Shown in pieces: positions 31,320 to 44,610 of a stretch of 64,000 nucleotides of DNA. This DNA comes from Chrysomallon squamiferum (Eukaryota > Mollusca > Gastropoda > Neomphalida > Peltospiridae), in assembly GCA_012295275.1 (NCBI GenBank), contig CM022669.1, forward strand, positions 6,600,989-6,664,988, given 5' to 3'. The notes beneath the pieces were generated by a model. It did not search any database. It was not told where the DNA came from and saw only the letters and a program-made list of their open reading frames with translations. Within the stretch, counting starts at the first letter, position 1. The number at the start of each line of letters is the position of its first letter. The position numbers and the translations under genes are program-made.

Positions 31320-32677
31320 GTGGTGTTGAATTAGTCATGAAATCTACGTCGACAAATATCCTTCAACCTATAAAACAATTCGGCGGCTTTGCCTCCGGTG
31401 TTGCTTGAGTCTTTGTTATGCAAAAGAGAAACACAATATAAAGTCAATGGAAAATTTTTCCGTAATACAACATTATATCGCGTTAACATTATCGTGATGA
31501 TATATATTTCAAGTTTAAAAGAAGCGATTCATATTAATGACCATAAAGAAAAGAAGAAAAAACACTCGAAACAAAGGGTGGAGAAAAACAACAACAACAA
31601 GAAAGATATAAATAATAATAATAACAATAAGGAAACAAACAAAAGAAAAGAAAAAGTAATGAAGAAAAAAATAACTAAAAAGTACTGTTTGTGTTTCAAC
31701 GTGTTTACGTATGTCGTCTTGACACTTACATTTCGTATTTGACTTTTCAGAAGATTCAATGAAATGCAACTCGTGATTGAAATTCATTGAAATTGTTCTT
31801 GTTTGTACGTATATCTGTATGGTATCATCTGTATGTGTGTATGTATATATATCTATCTGGACATATTTATGTATATAAGAATGTACCTAGTATGTATGAA
31901 TGTAAATATGTATGTATATGTAGGTAGTTATGTAGTTTAGGATTTTGAATATTCTTTGTCTGGTGTACCTATGTGCTATAAGACACTGAATGGGAAATAT
32001 CCCAAACAGTCGTAAACAAAAACGGGTAATTTTTATATATTTATGAACGATAAAATAGAACTAGCATGAAAATATGACAATTGTGGCGATTTTGTTTTTA
32101 CGATCAGACCATGGTAACAATATAAGGATAATAAATGAAAAGAATTAAACGATGCAAAAGAAAGTCACCAAACGTAAAGTATAACAAAGAAGAATTTTTA
32201 TTAAACAAAGTAAAAATAACATACCGCTACACTCAGTACTTTATTTCTCAGTAAAACACGTTATAGGACACTGATATAGGAAACACTGATGTCCAACATA
32301 TAAACATTTCCTGAACAGTCTGTTATTTTTAGTGGATAGATAATTTTATTTATTCATATTAAATGATTTATATAACCTCTATGCAAGGATACCTACATAC
32401 CTACCTACCTACTTGCCTAGAAACAAACAAATAAACAACGTACATACAAATTTCCATTTTGTGTTTTTCTACTTCTAAATCATCCCCTTCTTGTTCCAGC
32501 CTGAGGTTTATAAATATTGACATGTTTGATTAATATGGAGTATGTGTCATACGTAATTAGATATCTCGAAATTAGATACGTGAAAATAATATTCATGAAG
32601 GTCAAAGTTACTTTCATGCAATGAAATGGTTTCTCTTCTTAAGTATTATATGACACCTCTTATATACTGAGCACAAC

Positions 32678-32756
<79 letters not shown>

Positions 32757-33076
32757 GTGATATTAATAGTAGTAGTAGGATGAACGATGTCAGTAGAATT
32801 TGTAATAGTAATAATAGTAGTAAATGTGGTAGTAATAACTAAACATTTGACACAGGTAGAAAAACAAAAAGACAAGGTCAGTGGATCAAAAAAGAAAGAA
32901 TTATTAAAAGAGAAGAATGTTGTTGCTGCCACTTGCTGGACATTTTTTATAAGTCCTAAATAAAATGACGATAATAACAAAAAGGAAATATTTATTTATT
33001 CGTTCGTTCGTTCGTATAGTATTTCAAAGTGACAACAGCGATCATCGGGATGATTCGTCTTTTATGACATATTGTT
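31320..33076. repeat. Intergenic part of the tandem unit (genes 2 and 3)
   Basis: The conserved upstream block (AATTCGGCGGCTTTGCCTCC) is followed by a short CAA/TAA tract. Then comes the junction where the Hog-derived segment is missing compared with 28.4 and 44.5 kb, a relic Cys exon at about 32230-32300, and a (TAA)28 tract at 32676-32757. No gene. Confidence 0.6.
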
Positions 33077-33972
33077 TTAAGTTTTAACTGGTTCGATTTC
33101 TGAACAGTATCTCTTAGTACATAGTGTAGGTCCACCATTACTGCAAAGACACGTGTTACAACCGTCGTAAAACGTTTGACCAGGTCGAACACATCGCTTG
33201 GTTGTTACGTCAAAACATCCGCAACCTAGAAGGAAAAAAATAACAACAAATGGAAGTACAAACTATTGATGATACTTTTAGAATTACAATGCATTTAGTA
33301 TTTTTTATGTGTGAACCTGAGTCGGTGCATGTTTTATATCCGACTATGTATTTGTGTATATGTATGTTTGTGTGTGTGTGCGAGCGTGCGTGCGTGTGTG
33401 TTTTGTATGTGTGTGTATATTAGTTCTTTAGTGTTTAATTGCTGCTTTAGATCTTAAGAGATCATTTGGGAAACGATTTTCTTTTAAAAGCTAATCAATA
33501 AATTGTTGTCATATAAAAATGATTTTAAAAGAAGTAACTTGTTACGATGTTGTCGCATTCACAAGACAATAACAAGTTATTCCCCCTGCACAAACACATA
33601 GCAGCTGATCACATAATACATTCACATCCATCGTTCAAAAATTATATAGGTAATAATACACATACGCAGATGTTTAAATATTTAATATATACAAATAAAT
33701 GAATAAATAAAAAAAATAAAAAATAAATGAATGAATGAATAAATGAATAAATAAATAAATAAATAAGATGATACTTACCTAATGGTGGACAGGCCTTTCT
33801 AGTACACGATATTTTGCCGTTGTAGCACGTACATGTGTTGCAACCGTCGACGTGAGTGAATGTTTCTTGGTGTTTGTAATAGCGATTTCTAGCAGCGTAG
33901 TAACAACCTCGAGATTCTGTAAGTAAGTAAGTTAGTTTTGATAATAATAATAACAACAACAACAACAACAAC

Positions 33973-34033
<61 letters not shown>

Positions 34034-34379
34034 TAAATAAATAAATAAATAAATAAAGTAAACAAATAAGTTACCCACGTAGATATAGACACGCATATGG
34101 ACAAATATACAAATAGAAAATTAAATACATGAAAACATGCGCACATTGCTACTTATGTAAATATGTTTGTGCAAATGCTGAATAATAAGTAAAAAACCAA
34201 AACTATCCAGATAGGATCAGAGAAGGAGAAAGTTTGAACTATAAAAATATGTTGAAAGTGTAAGATGGAATGACAGAGAGACCGACAGACAGACAGACTG
34301 ACAGATAGACAATAAACAATAGTTTACCTGCATAGCTGAAGTAAAGAATCACAAACAAAGTAAACAGCAAAACCTTCAT
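33077..34379 (-). CDS. Secreted six-cysteine (pacifastin-like) protein 3, two domains
   Basis: Exons: signal 34328-34379, E 33779-33916, T 33077-33225; 112 aa. The signal peptide exon is identical in sense to that of gene 2. E domain: RGCYYAARNRYYKHQETF and DGCNTCTC, CTRKACPP. T domain: GCGCFDVTTKRCVRPGQTF, DGCNTCLC, CTKRYC, with a short tail SEIEPVKT. The T domain fits the pacifastin cysteine spacing with two additional N-terminal cysteines. Phase-1 joints throughout; poly(A) signal at 32991-32996. It is the closest relative of gene 5 in the T exon. Confidence 0.8.
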
Positions 34380-34457
34380 TATTACACAATTTATACCGTT
34401 TTGTATTCGTTATCTCAGGAGTTAACAGTGGATACTGCGCCACTTTGACAACATTGT

Positions 34458-34466
34458 GTTTATATA
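34458..34466 (-). promoter_or_regulatory. TATA box of cysteine-rich gene 3
   Basis: TATATAAAC on the minus strand. The upstream block includes a consensus AP-1-like TGAGTCA near 34548-34556, also found before gene 5; genes 1, 2 and 4 have TTAGTCA there. Confidence 0.65.
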
Positions 34467-34811
34467 ACCAGGACGTTCCGTGTTTTATTTGAGTAGTTTG
34501 TTTCTTCATTGGTTATCACCGTTGACTCTACCGAATCGTGGTGTTGAATGAGTCATGAAATCTACGTCGACAAATATCCTTCAACCTATAAAACAATTCG
34601 GCGGCTTTGCCTCCGGTGTTGCTTGCGGCTTTTTTCTGGAAAAGAGAAAGACAACATAAACTCACTGGACATTTGTTTCCGTATTGTAACATTATATCGC
34701 GTTAAGATGTTCGTAATAACAAATATTTCAAGTTTAAAAGAAACGATGCATGTTAATGACCATAAACAAAAGAAGAAAAAATACATGAAGCAAAGTGTGG
34801 AGAAAAATAAC

Positions 34812-34832
34812 AACAACAACAACAACAAGATA

Positions 34833-34891
<59 letters not shown>

Positions 34892-34892
34892 G
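34812..34892. repeat. (CAA)n(TAA)n compound microsatellite
   Basis: The tract sits at the same position in the upstream block of genes 2, 3, 4 and 5 with different lengths (about 31588-31628, 34812-34892, 43879-43959, 47815-47950). Confidence 0.9.
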
Positions 34893-35451
34893 GAAACAAA
34901 CAAAAGAAAAGAAAAAGGAATGAAGAAAAAAATTACTAAAAAGTACTGTTTGGCTTTCAACGTGTTTACATATGTCGTCTTGACACTTACATTCAGTATT
35001 TGACTTTTCAGAAGATTCAATGAAATGCAACTCGTGATTGAAATTCATTGAAATTCTTATTTTTTGTACGTATATCTGTTTGTGCATATGTATCTATATG
35101 GATATGTTTATGTATATAAGTGTGTACCTAGTATGTATGAATGTAAATATGTATATATAATGTAGGTAGTTATGTAGTTTAGGATTCTGAATATTCTTTG
35201 TCTGGTGTACCTATGTGCTATAGGACACTGAATAGGAAATATCCCAGACACGGGTTCTTTTTATATATCTATGAACGATAAAATAGAGCTAGCATGAAAA
35301 TATGACAATTGTGGTGATTTTATTTTTACGATCAGACCGTGGTAACAATTTGATGATGAAAAATGAAATAATTATACGATGTAAAAGAAAGTCACCATAC
35401 GTAAAGTTCGATAAAGAAGGCTTTTTCTTACACATAGTAAAAATAACTTAC

Positions 35452-35512
35452 CGCTACACTCAGTACTGTATTTCTCAGTAACACACGTTATAGGACACTG
35501 ACATAGAAACCC
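35452..35512 (-). pseudogene. Orphan cysteine-rich exon with phase-1 donor
   Basis: The minus strand reads LCQCPITCVTEKYSTECSG, open, followed by GTAAGT in phase 1, exactly as every domain exon of the cluster ends. No acceptor or full first half is clear. It lies downstream of the stop of gene 4 and upstream of gene 3. The three sister copies have a stop at the Tyr codon or other damage. It is probably a relic domain exon. Confidence 0.4.
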
Positions 35513-35915
35513 CGATGTCAAAAAAAAAATATTTCCTGACCAGACTATTATTTTTAATGGCCAGGTAATTTTATTTATATATATTTAATGATTTATATCA
35601 CTACATGCAAGGATACCTACATACCTACCTGCCTACTTTCCTAGAAACAAACAAATAAACAACGTACATACAAATTTCCATTTTGTGTTTTTATACTTCT
35701 AAATCATCTCCTTCTTGTTCCAGCCTGAGGTTTATAAGTATTGACATGTTTGATTAATAAGGTGTATCTGTTATACAGCATTAGATATCTCGAAATTAGG
35801 TACGTGAAAATAATATTCATGAAGGTCAAAGTTACTTTCATGCAATGAAATGGTTTCTCTTCTTAAGTATTATTTGACACCTCTTATATACTGAGCAGAC
35901 AACAACAACAACAAC

Positions 35916-35964
<49 letters not shown>

Positions 35965-36301
35965 GTGATAATAGTAGCAGTAGGATGAACGATGTCAGTA
36001 GAATTTGTAATAGTAATAATAGTAGTAAATGTGGTAGTAATAACTGAACATTTGACACAGGTAGAAAAACAAAAAGACAAGGTCAGTGGATCAAGAAAGA
36101 AAGAATTATTAAAAGAGAAGAATGCTGTTGCTGCCACTTGCTGGACTTTTTTATAAGTCCTAAATAAAATGACGATAATAACGAAAAGGAAATATTTATT
36201 TATTCGTTCGTTCGTTCGTATAGTATTTCAAAGTGACAACAGCGATCATCGTGATTATTCGTCTTTTATGACGTATTGTTTAAAGTTTTATCTGGTTAGA
36301 G

Positions 36302-37201
36302 TTATAGGCAGTATCTCAGAGTACATATTGTAGGTCCACTTTTACCGCAAACACACGTGTTACAACCATCGTAAAACGATTGACCAGGGCGAACACATCG
36401 CTTGGTTGTTACGTCAAAACATGGGCAACCTACAAGAAAAAAAACAACAATAAATAGAAGCTACAAACTGTTGAATTACAATGCATTTAGTATTTGTTTA
36501 TGTGTGAATCTGAATCTGTGCATGTTTTATATCCAACAATGTTTGTGTATATGTATGTGTATGTGTGTGTGTGTGTGTGTCTGTTAGTTCTATAGTGTTT
36601 AATTACTGGTTTAGATCTTAAGAGATCATTTGGAAAACGATTTTCTTTTAAAAGCTAATCAATAAGTTGTTGCAATTTAAAAATATTTTAAAAGAAATAA
36701 CTTGTTACAATGTTGTCGTGTTCAGGTCGTACTGCCTTACAGCATTCACAAGAAAATAACAAGTTATTCCCCCTACACAAACACATAACAGCTGATCACA
36801 TAATACATTCACATCCATCGTTCAAAAATTATATAGGTAATAATACACATACGCAGATGTCTAAATATTCAACCTTCGCCGATATACAAAAAAAAAAAAA
36901 AATAAATAAATAAGTTGATACTTTCGAATTGGTGGACAGGCCTTTTCAGTACACGATATTTTGCCGTTGTAGCATGTGCAAATGTTGCAACCGTCGACGT
37001 GAGTGAATTTTTCTTTGTGTGTGTAATAGCGGTTTTTACGCAAACAGATAACAGCTGATCACATAATACATTCACATCCATCGTTCAAAAATTATATAGG
37101 TAATAATACACATACACAGATGTCTAAATATTCAACCTTCGCCGATATATAAATAAATAAATAAATAAATGAATAAATGAATGAATGAATGAATGAATAA
37201 A

Positions 37202-37246
<45 letters not shown>

Positions 37247-40200
37247 GATGATACTTACCTAATGGTGGACAGGCCTTTTTAGTACACGATATTTTGCCGT
37301 TGTAGCACGTACATGTGTTGCAACCGTCGACGTGAGTGAATTTTTCTTTGTGTTTGTAATAGCGATTTTTAGCAGCATAGTAACAACCTCGAGATTCTGT
37401 AGGTAAGTATTAATAATAAAAATAATAATAATTATGATGATTAATATGATGATGATATTTATATATTTATTTATTGATTTACTGATTTATTTTTTGTATT
37501 CGTATACAACTATTTCCATTTTCTTGCTGTTTACACACCTGTACAAGCAATTAAGGTACAAACAATTTGACCATCTGATATACATGTACAAGTGTTACAT
37601 CCGTCACCTGCCGGGAAGCTGTCGCCTACGTTGTAGTAGCGATGTGTGCCAATGTCGTAGCAAGTTGAATAGAAGAAAAATACATAGCAGTAAAGTTTTA
37701 ATAAATAAATATAAAAACAGCTTACGTGAATGTCGCAAACAGTTTTATTCTTATAAATAATAATCATTCATACCGGTTTTAAAGAAGCTGAAGAAAGTCG
37801 GTGGGATAGACACGTAAGATGCATTACATTTGAGAAACTGTGCTCTTTGATTATCCATAATCAAATACTTAACTACGTAGATTTTTAAATTTATTTATTT
37901 ATTTATTTTTTGGTACCTAGTGTTTGCTTCATGAAGTTTTATAGTAAATTGTTACGTCGTGTGCAGAAGCCGATAATAGTAATGGGGACATGCGAGTCTG
38001 ACTTCGATTTCGTCATATTTTGGTTCCTCTACATTTCAGTAGGAAACACTGTCACTGACAGAAATACTGGTTAGCGTACATATTTCTTATCGGACTGGAT
38101 GCTAAAATAAGACAAGACAAAGTATTTCTGGAAAGATAACCATAACCCTAACCTTAACCCAAACCCAGACCCTAACCTAACCCTAACCCTAACCTAACCC
38201 TTACCCTAACCCTTACCCTAACCCTTACCCTAAACCAAAACCCTAACGCTAACACTAATCCTAACCTTCACCTTAACCGTAAGCGTAATCTTAACCATAA
38301 GCCTAAACGAAACCCTAACCCTAACCCTAATCCTAACCCTAATCCTAACCCCAACCCTAACCTTAACCCTAAGTCTAACCCTAACCTAACCCTAGCCCTA
38401 ACTTAACCCTAACCCTAACCCTAACCTAACCCTAACCCTAACTTAACCCTAATCTAAACCTAGCCCTAGGCTAACACTAACCCTACCGCTAAAACTCACT
38501 TTCACACTAACTCTAACCTAACTCTAACCCTAACCCTAAAGCCTAACCATAAGTCAGACCCTTTTTTTACCTCGTTGTGAACAGTCTTTATGCGTGCAAG
38601 TAATTTTTCCATTGTAACAGGTACATGTGTTACATCCGTCCACGGATGGGAAAGAATCTTTGTGCCTGTGAAAGGTTTCTGCAGCAGCATAATAACATCC
38701 GTGTATACCTAGAAATATAAATGCATATATTTTTGTCTCTCTGGCTACGTGTATGTGTTTGGAATGGTATATTTCTGTGTGTCTGTCTGTATTTAACGAG
38801 TCTTTCAAAAACGTAACGATTATAAGTTGATACGTATAAATACAGACATAATGTTTAAAACGATTCTTGCTTTTTGTGATATCCGTAAAAATATTAATAT
38901 TATGTGCTGCTGTTGTATTTCTAATAATGACGGTAGTAGAGATGGTTATTGTGCTGTTTTTGTTGCAGCTTCCAGACAAACGTGAAAAAAAAATGCAACA
39001 AGATTTATCCATGTACTGATTTTACTGATCTCTCACCTGGACAAGCTATTTTGGTACAATCGAGGAATCCTTTTCTACAGGTACAACGATTGCATCCGTC
39101 AGCTGCTAAGAAACTGTCGCCTTCGTTGTAATGCTGATGTGTTTCAGCATCGTAGCAACCTGTAATGTTAGATAAAAGAAAATACTACTACTACTACTAC
39201 TAATAATAATAATAAATAAATACATAATACAGCCAAATAAATTACAAAATATACAGATGAAGTCAAAACATACAACTAATTATGCAAGTAAGAAGATAAC
39301 TAATTAAGTACTTACTTACCGACAAATTTATGTGGTCATTCTGTGGTAATATATGTACGTGTGTTCAAATGTGTATGTGTTTGATTTTAGCGATAAATGT
39401 GTTTATTATGTTGGCTTTTTTCTGGTTTATAAAGGTTTGAGACAACTGTTATTTAAATACACACACATATATATACAAATATATTCATATACATTCAAAA
39501 TCGTATTTGCATACAAAAATACACACACACACATACCATTCCATACACAAATGTACACACACAGACACATACATACATATTCAGACATATATAAAATGGA
39601 AAAGTTAATTTTATTACAAATCTAAAATGAATTGTAGTTCAGTGCATATATTGATGTGATAAGGACGTCTTTATCAATATAAAATAATAGAATGAAGGTA
39701 TCGCTAAAAATATTAATACAGCAAAGTCTTTTGTATCTTTTTTGTGATTGCTTTTCAGATATCAAACCTATGATTATTGTTATAATGATGGTATGTTTGA
39801 GTTGAGGAAAGTCAAACTCACGCTTATTATCATATGCGAGTCAGACTCCGATTTCATCATATTTTGGTTCCACTATATTTCAGTAGGAAACACTGTCACT
39901 GACAGAAATACTGATTAGCGTAAATATTTGTTATCGGACTGGATGCCAAAATAGCAGCATGCAAAAGAAGACAAGACAAAGTATTTCTGGAAAGATAACC
40001 ATAACCCTAACCTTAACCCAAACCCTGACCCTAACCTAACCCTAACCCTTACCCTAACCCTTACCCTAAACCAAAACCCTAACGCTAACACTAATCCTAA
40101 CCTTCACCTTAACCGTAAGCGTAATCTTAACCATAAGCCTAAACGAAACCCTAACCCTAACCCTAACCTTCACCTTAACCGTAAGCGTAATCTTAACCAT

Positions 40201-41886
40201 AAGCCTAAACGAAACCCTAACCCTAACCCTAACCCTAACCCTAACCCTAACCCTAACCCTAACCCTAACCCTAACCCTAACCCTAACCCTAACCCTAACC
40301 CTAACCCTAACTTAACCCTAATCTAAACCTAGCCCTAGGCTAACACTAACCCTACCGCTAATACTCACTTTAACACTAACTCTAACCTAACTCTAACCGT
40401 AACCCTAAAGCCTAACCATAAGACAGACCCTTTTTTTACCTCGTTGTGAACAGTCTTTATGCGTGCAAGTAATTTTTCCATTGTAACAGGTACATGTGTT
40501 ACATCCGTCCACGGATGGGAAAGAATCTTTGTGCCTGTGAAAGGTTTCTGCAGCAGCATAATAACATCCGTGTATACCTAGAAATATAAATGCATATATT
40601 TTTGTCTCTCTGGCTACGTGTATGTGTTTGGATGGGTATATTTCTGTTTGGATGGGTATATTTCTGTGTGTCTGTCTGTATTTAACGAGTCATTCAAAAA
40701 CTTAACGATTATAAGTTAATATATATAAATACAGACATAATGTTTAAAACGATTCTTGCTTTTTGTGATATCAGTAAAAATATTAATATTATGTGCTGCT
40801 TTTGTATTTCTAATAATGACGGTAGTAGAGATGGTTATTGTGCTGTTTTTGTTGCAGCTTCCAGACAAACGTGAAAAAGAAATGTAACAAGATTTATCCA
40901 TGTACTGATTTTACTGATCTCTCACCTGGACAAGCTATTTTGGTACAAGCGAGGAATCCTTTTCTACAAGTACAACGATTGCATCCGTCAGCTGCTAAGA
41001 AACTGTCGCCTTCGTTGTAATGCTGATGTGTTTCAGCATCGTAGCAACCTGTAATGTCAGATAAAAGAAAATACTACTACTACTACTACTAATAATAATA
41101 ATAAATAAATACATAATATAGCCAAATAAATTACAAAATATACAGATGAAGTCAAAACATACAACTAATTATGCAAGTAAGAAGATAACTAATTAAGTAC
41201 TTACTTACCGACAAATTTATGTGGTCATTCTGTGGTAATATATGTACGTGTGTTCAAATGTGTATGTGTTTGATTTTAGCGATAAATGTGTATATTATGT
41301 TGGCTTTTTTTATGGTTTATAAAGGTTTGAGACAACTGTTATTTAAATACACACACATATATATACAAACATATTCATATACATTCAAACTCGTATTTGC
41401 ATACAAAAATACACACACACACATACCATTCCATACACAAATGTACACACAGAGACACATGCATACATATTCAGACATATATAACATGGAAAAGTTAATT
41501 TTATTATAAATTTAAATAAATTGTTGTTCAGTGCATATATTGATTTGAGAAGGACGTCTTTATCAATATAAAATAATAGAATGAAGGTATCGCTAAAAAT
41601 ATTAATACAGCAAAGTCTTTTGTATCTTTTTTGTGATTGCTTTTCAGATATCAAACCTATGATTACTGTTATAATGATGGTATGTTTGAGTTGAGGAAAG
41701 TCAAACTCACGCTTTTTATGATATTATGTTTGGGGTATTTTATACCATGTCATGGGAAGTGGATGAACAAGAAGATTAACTTGCGAGAACGTTGATGACG
41801 ATTGATCCACCAACCCACCACGAATCAAATACAGGATGAAAAAGCAGTGTAAGATATAAATAACTCTATTACAATGGCTTTTACAT

Positions 41887-41917
<31 letters not shown>

Positions 41918-42349
41918 TATATCAAGATGAGATGATTTTAAAACAGCTTTGTTGGAGCAAACAATGATATTTCAGGTATTTTCAAAAGCTGCTTCCTGTA
42001 GCCTTATTTTCCTGCACTCTAGTGTAATCTTCGGTGAAACATGAAACATAAAGCTGGTGCGAAAGCTTTGATTATTTCAATATTGTACGATTTAAATAAA
42101 GTGACTGAATATAACCATTAAACAGCCATCAAATAAATATTAAACATGATAATTTATGTCATAACACAGCTGGAATATCCGCATTCGTACATAAATAAAC
42201 AGGATTTAATAGTTATATTCATTTTTCTAATAAATACTTTGTTATTATTTAATGTCTCTGTTTCTTTATACTTTTGTTCCTTTGAGGATATTTTCACACA
42301 CCCACACCCACACACACGTTACTCTTTAAGCCCATCCCTGATGACATTC

Positions 42350-42385
<36 letters not shown>

Positions 42386-43452
42386 CATCGCTTATACTTT
42401 AGTTACGTCTCTATTTCGTCCGTTCGTCTTTGTTTACTGTCATCTTTCTTTTCTTTTCTACATTTAATCATTCATTCATATATTTATTTACCTTTACAAA
42501 TTTTCTTCGTGCATCTGATTTGTTTCAACCAGCAGTAACAGGTGTTGCATTCGTCACCTGCGCTCCACACTGAGCCGTGAGTTCGAACCTTGCCAAGCCA
42601 CACACAGTTAAACCAACTCGTCCACCAAGCGTCTGAATAAAAAAATGATATCAGAAAACGTTCTAAACAACTTTGTTTATCTCACTGTTTTACGAATGAA
42701 CTTCACGTAAGCAAGGATTTTACAGATGTACGCGATCTTTGTTGTTGTTTGTTTTTGTTTTTTTCCGTTGGTGTTAGCTTTTTTTTCTTCTATCTTTCTG
42801 TAGTAATAGCTTTGTAATAAGTAATAAATTTGCTCATGTTGTTCTGACAGTTATAGCATTATTATTATTATTATTATTATTATTATCTATATGCCTACAG
42901 TAAGGACACGCTTTTATAGTATAACCGATCATTTAAAAAAGAAAATTAATAACAATAAACAGAAATCTTTGCACTCGAAATGTTTAAATAAGGACACAGA
43001 TTATAATTGATTGCCAAAGACAATCTCTTAGATACCATAATACTCGATTATATAGACAGTATATATATTGTGCTACATTATCGAAATGATATTTATATTC
43101 TTTAGAAAGCCTCTGTGTATGTATGTATGTATGTATGTGTGTGTGTGTGTGTGTCAGAGAGAGAGACAGAGAAAGAGAGAGAGAAAGAGAGAAACAAAGA
43201 ATGAGCGATATAAATCAGAGAGTCAGAGAGAAGGCAAGCAGATACTGAATAACAATAATTAAAAAAAACCCAAAAATAAAACAAAATAAAAAAAACCCAG
43301 ACAGGATCAGAAAAATAGAAATTTGAAGCAGGAAAATATGTTCAAAGTGTAACACGGAATGACAAACAGTCGGACAGACAGACAATAAACAATAGTTTAC
43401 CTGCATAGCTGAAGTAAAGAATCACAAACAAAGTAAACAGCAAAATCTTCAT
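36302..43452 (-). CDS. Secreted modular six-cysteine (pacifastin/VWC-like) protein 4, seven or eight domains
   Basis: Exons: signal 43401-43452; A 42492-42632; B 40926-41048; C 40440-40577; B 39037-39159; C 38571-38708; D 37539-37664; E 37259-37396; T 36302-36429. With D it encodes 368 aa, without D 326 aa; both are in frame because every exon is phase 1-1. The signal is MKILLFTLFVILYFSYA. Both B domains keep the second cysteine (AADGCNRCTC), unlike gene 1. The T domain (CVRPGQSFYDGCNTCVC, CTLRYCL) fits the pacifastin spacing. Oddities: the D exon has lost its AG acceptor (CAACTTGC where gene 1 has CAGATTGC) and is probably skipped; an extra truncated E exon lies at 36926-37038; introns flanking the C exons hold CCCTAA arrays; the B-C pair is a recent internal duplication. 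Poly(A) signal 36195-36200. Confidence 0.78.
36926..37038 (-). pseudogene. Truncated E-domain pseudo-exon in gene 4
   Basis: It matches the E exon from NRYYTHKEKF to CNICTCYNGKISCTEKACPP. It lacks the acceptor and the first cysteine, being joined directly to a copy of intron DNA (CAGCTGTTATCTGTTTGCG). Its donor is GAAAGT instead of GTAAGT. Confidence 0.7.
37539..37664 (-). pseudogene. D-domain exon of gene 4 lacking its splice acceptor
   Basis: The coding part is intact (CYDIGTHRYYNVGDSF, DGCNTCTC, CTLIACTG) and the GTGTGT donor remains. The expected AG before position 37664 reads AA, and no nearby AG in phase replaces it. Skipping it keeps the frame. Confidence 0.65.
38137..38545. repeat. 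Degenerate (CCCTAA)n interstitial telomere-like array 1
   Basis: About 400 bp of CCCTAA/CCTAA variants in the intron directly downstream of the second C exon of gene 4. Confidence 0.95.
39998..40425. repeat. (CCCTAA)n interstitial telomere-like array 2
   Basis: The sister array in the duplicated intron. It contains a perfect run of about 16 CCCTAA units at 40213-40311 as well as blocks identical to array 1. Confidence 0.95.
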
Positions 43453-43530
43453 TATCACACAATTTATACCGTTTTGTATTCGTTACCTGAGGAGTTAACA
43501 GTGGATACTGCGCCACTTTGACAACATTGT

Positions 43531-43539
43531 GTTTATATA
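43531..43539 (-). promoter_or_regulatory. TATA box of cysteine-rich gene 4
   Basis: TATATAAAC on the minus strand in the shared promoter block. Confidence 0.7.
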
Positions 43540-43899
43540 ACCAGGACGTTCCGTGTTTTATTTGAGTAGTTTGTTTCTTCATTGGTTATCACCGTTGACT
43601 CTACCGAATCGTAGTGTTGAATTAGTCATGAAATCTACGTCGACAAATATACTTCAACCTATAAAACAATTCGGCGGCTTTGCCTCTGGTGTTGCTTCCG
43701 TCTATTTTATGCAAAAGAGAAACACACTATAAACTCAATGGAAATTGTTTTCCGTAATAAAACATTATATCGCGTTAAGATTATCGTGTTAATAAATATT
43801 TCAAGTTTAAGATAAGCGATGCATGTTAATGACCATAAAGAAAACAAGAAAAAACACACGAAGGAAAGAGAGGAGAAAAACAACAACAACAACAACAAC

Positions 43900-43960
<61 letters not shown>

Positions 43961-44180
43961 TAATAAGGAAACAAAGAAAAGAAAAAGTAATGAAGAAGAA
44001 AAAAAACTAAAATGTAGGACTCGGCGTTTAACGAGTTTACATGTGTCGTCTTGACATTTGCAGTTAGTATTTGACTTTTTAGAAGATTCAATAAAATGCA
44101 ACTCGTGGTTGAAATTCATTGAAATTCTTCTTGTCTGTACGTATATCTGTATGTGTATCACATGTATCTGTGTGTGTGCG

Positions 44181-44188
<8 letters not shown>

Positions 44189-44240
<52 letters not shown>
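44189..44240. repeat. (TA)26 microsatellite
   Basis: A pure TA run in the intergenic region between genes 4 and 5. Confidence 0.97.
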
Positions 44241-44241
<1 letters not shown>

Positions 44242-44479
44242 GGACATGTTTATGTATATAAGTATGTACCTTTGTATGTATGAATGTAAATATGTATGTA
44301 TATGTAGGTAGGTATGTAGTTTAGGATTTTGAATATTCTTTGTCTTATGTACGTCTGATTAGACTCTGCACATGGACAATACTCGGGAACGCTTTTATTA
44401 TGTCCCATCTCTTTGCAGTTCATGTTTTGTCGTGACTGTACGAATTAAAGATGTTCTTACATATAAAATATGCTTGCAG

Positions 44480-44610
44480 GTTTGTACCTACCAGTCACAC
44501 AGACAGGGACTCTTGTTGTCCATGGTATTTTAGCTTCATGCTATGGTTTTGTTGATGACGACTTTGAACATTTGATCTTCGCTCCATTCCGTGTAAAATC
44601 CATGGCATGA
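44480..44610 (+). pseudogene. Transplanted Hog last-exon copy, open reading frame
   Basis: After a CAG acceptor (44478-44479) the frame is open for 42 codons: LYLPVTQTGTLVVHGILASC, YGFVDDDFEHLIFAPFR, then TGA. It keeps the end of the Hint fold, including the Ser-Cys-Tyr motif lost by frameshift at 9.3 kb. No other Hog exon is near, so it is an orphan between two unrelated genes. It shares about 0.45 kb of flanks with 28.4 kb and, inverted, with 8.9-9.4 kb. Confidence 0.7.

Larger units (their letters stand above)
38041..41690. repeat. Tandem duplication of the B-C exon pair in gene 4
   Basis: Two copies (about 38041-39885 and 39885-41690) correspond with an offset of about 1.84-1.89 kb. They share the telomere-like array, the C exon, the B exon and the CTACTACTAC tract. 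Confidence 0.85.
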
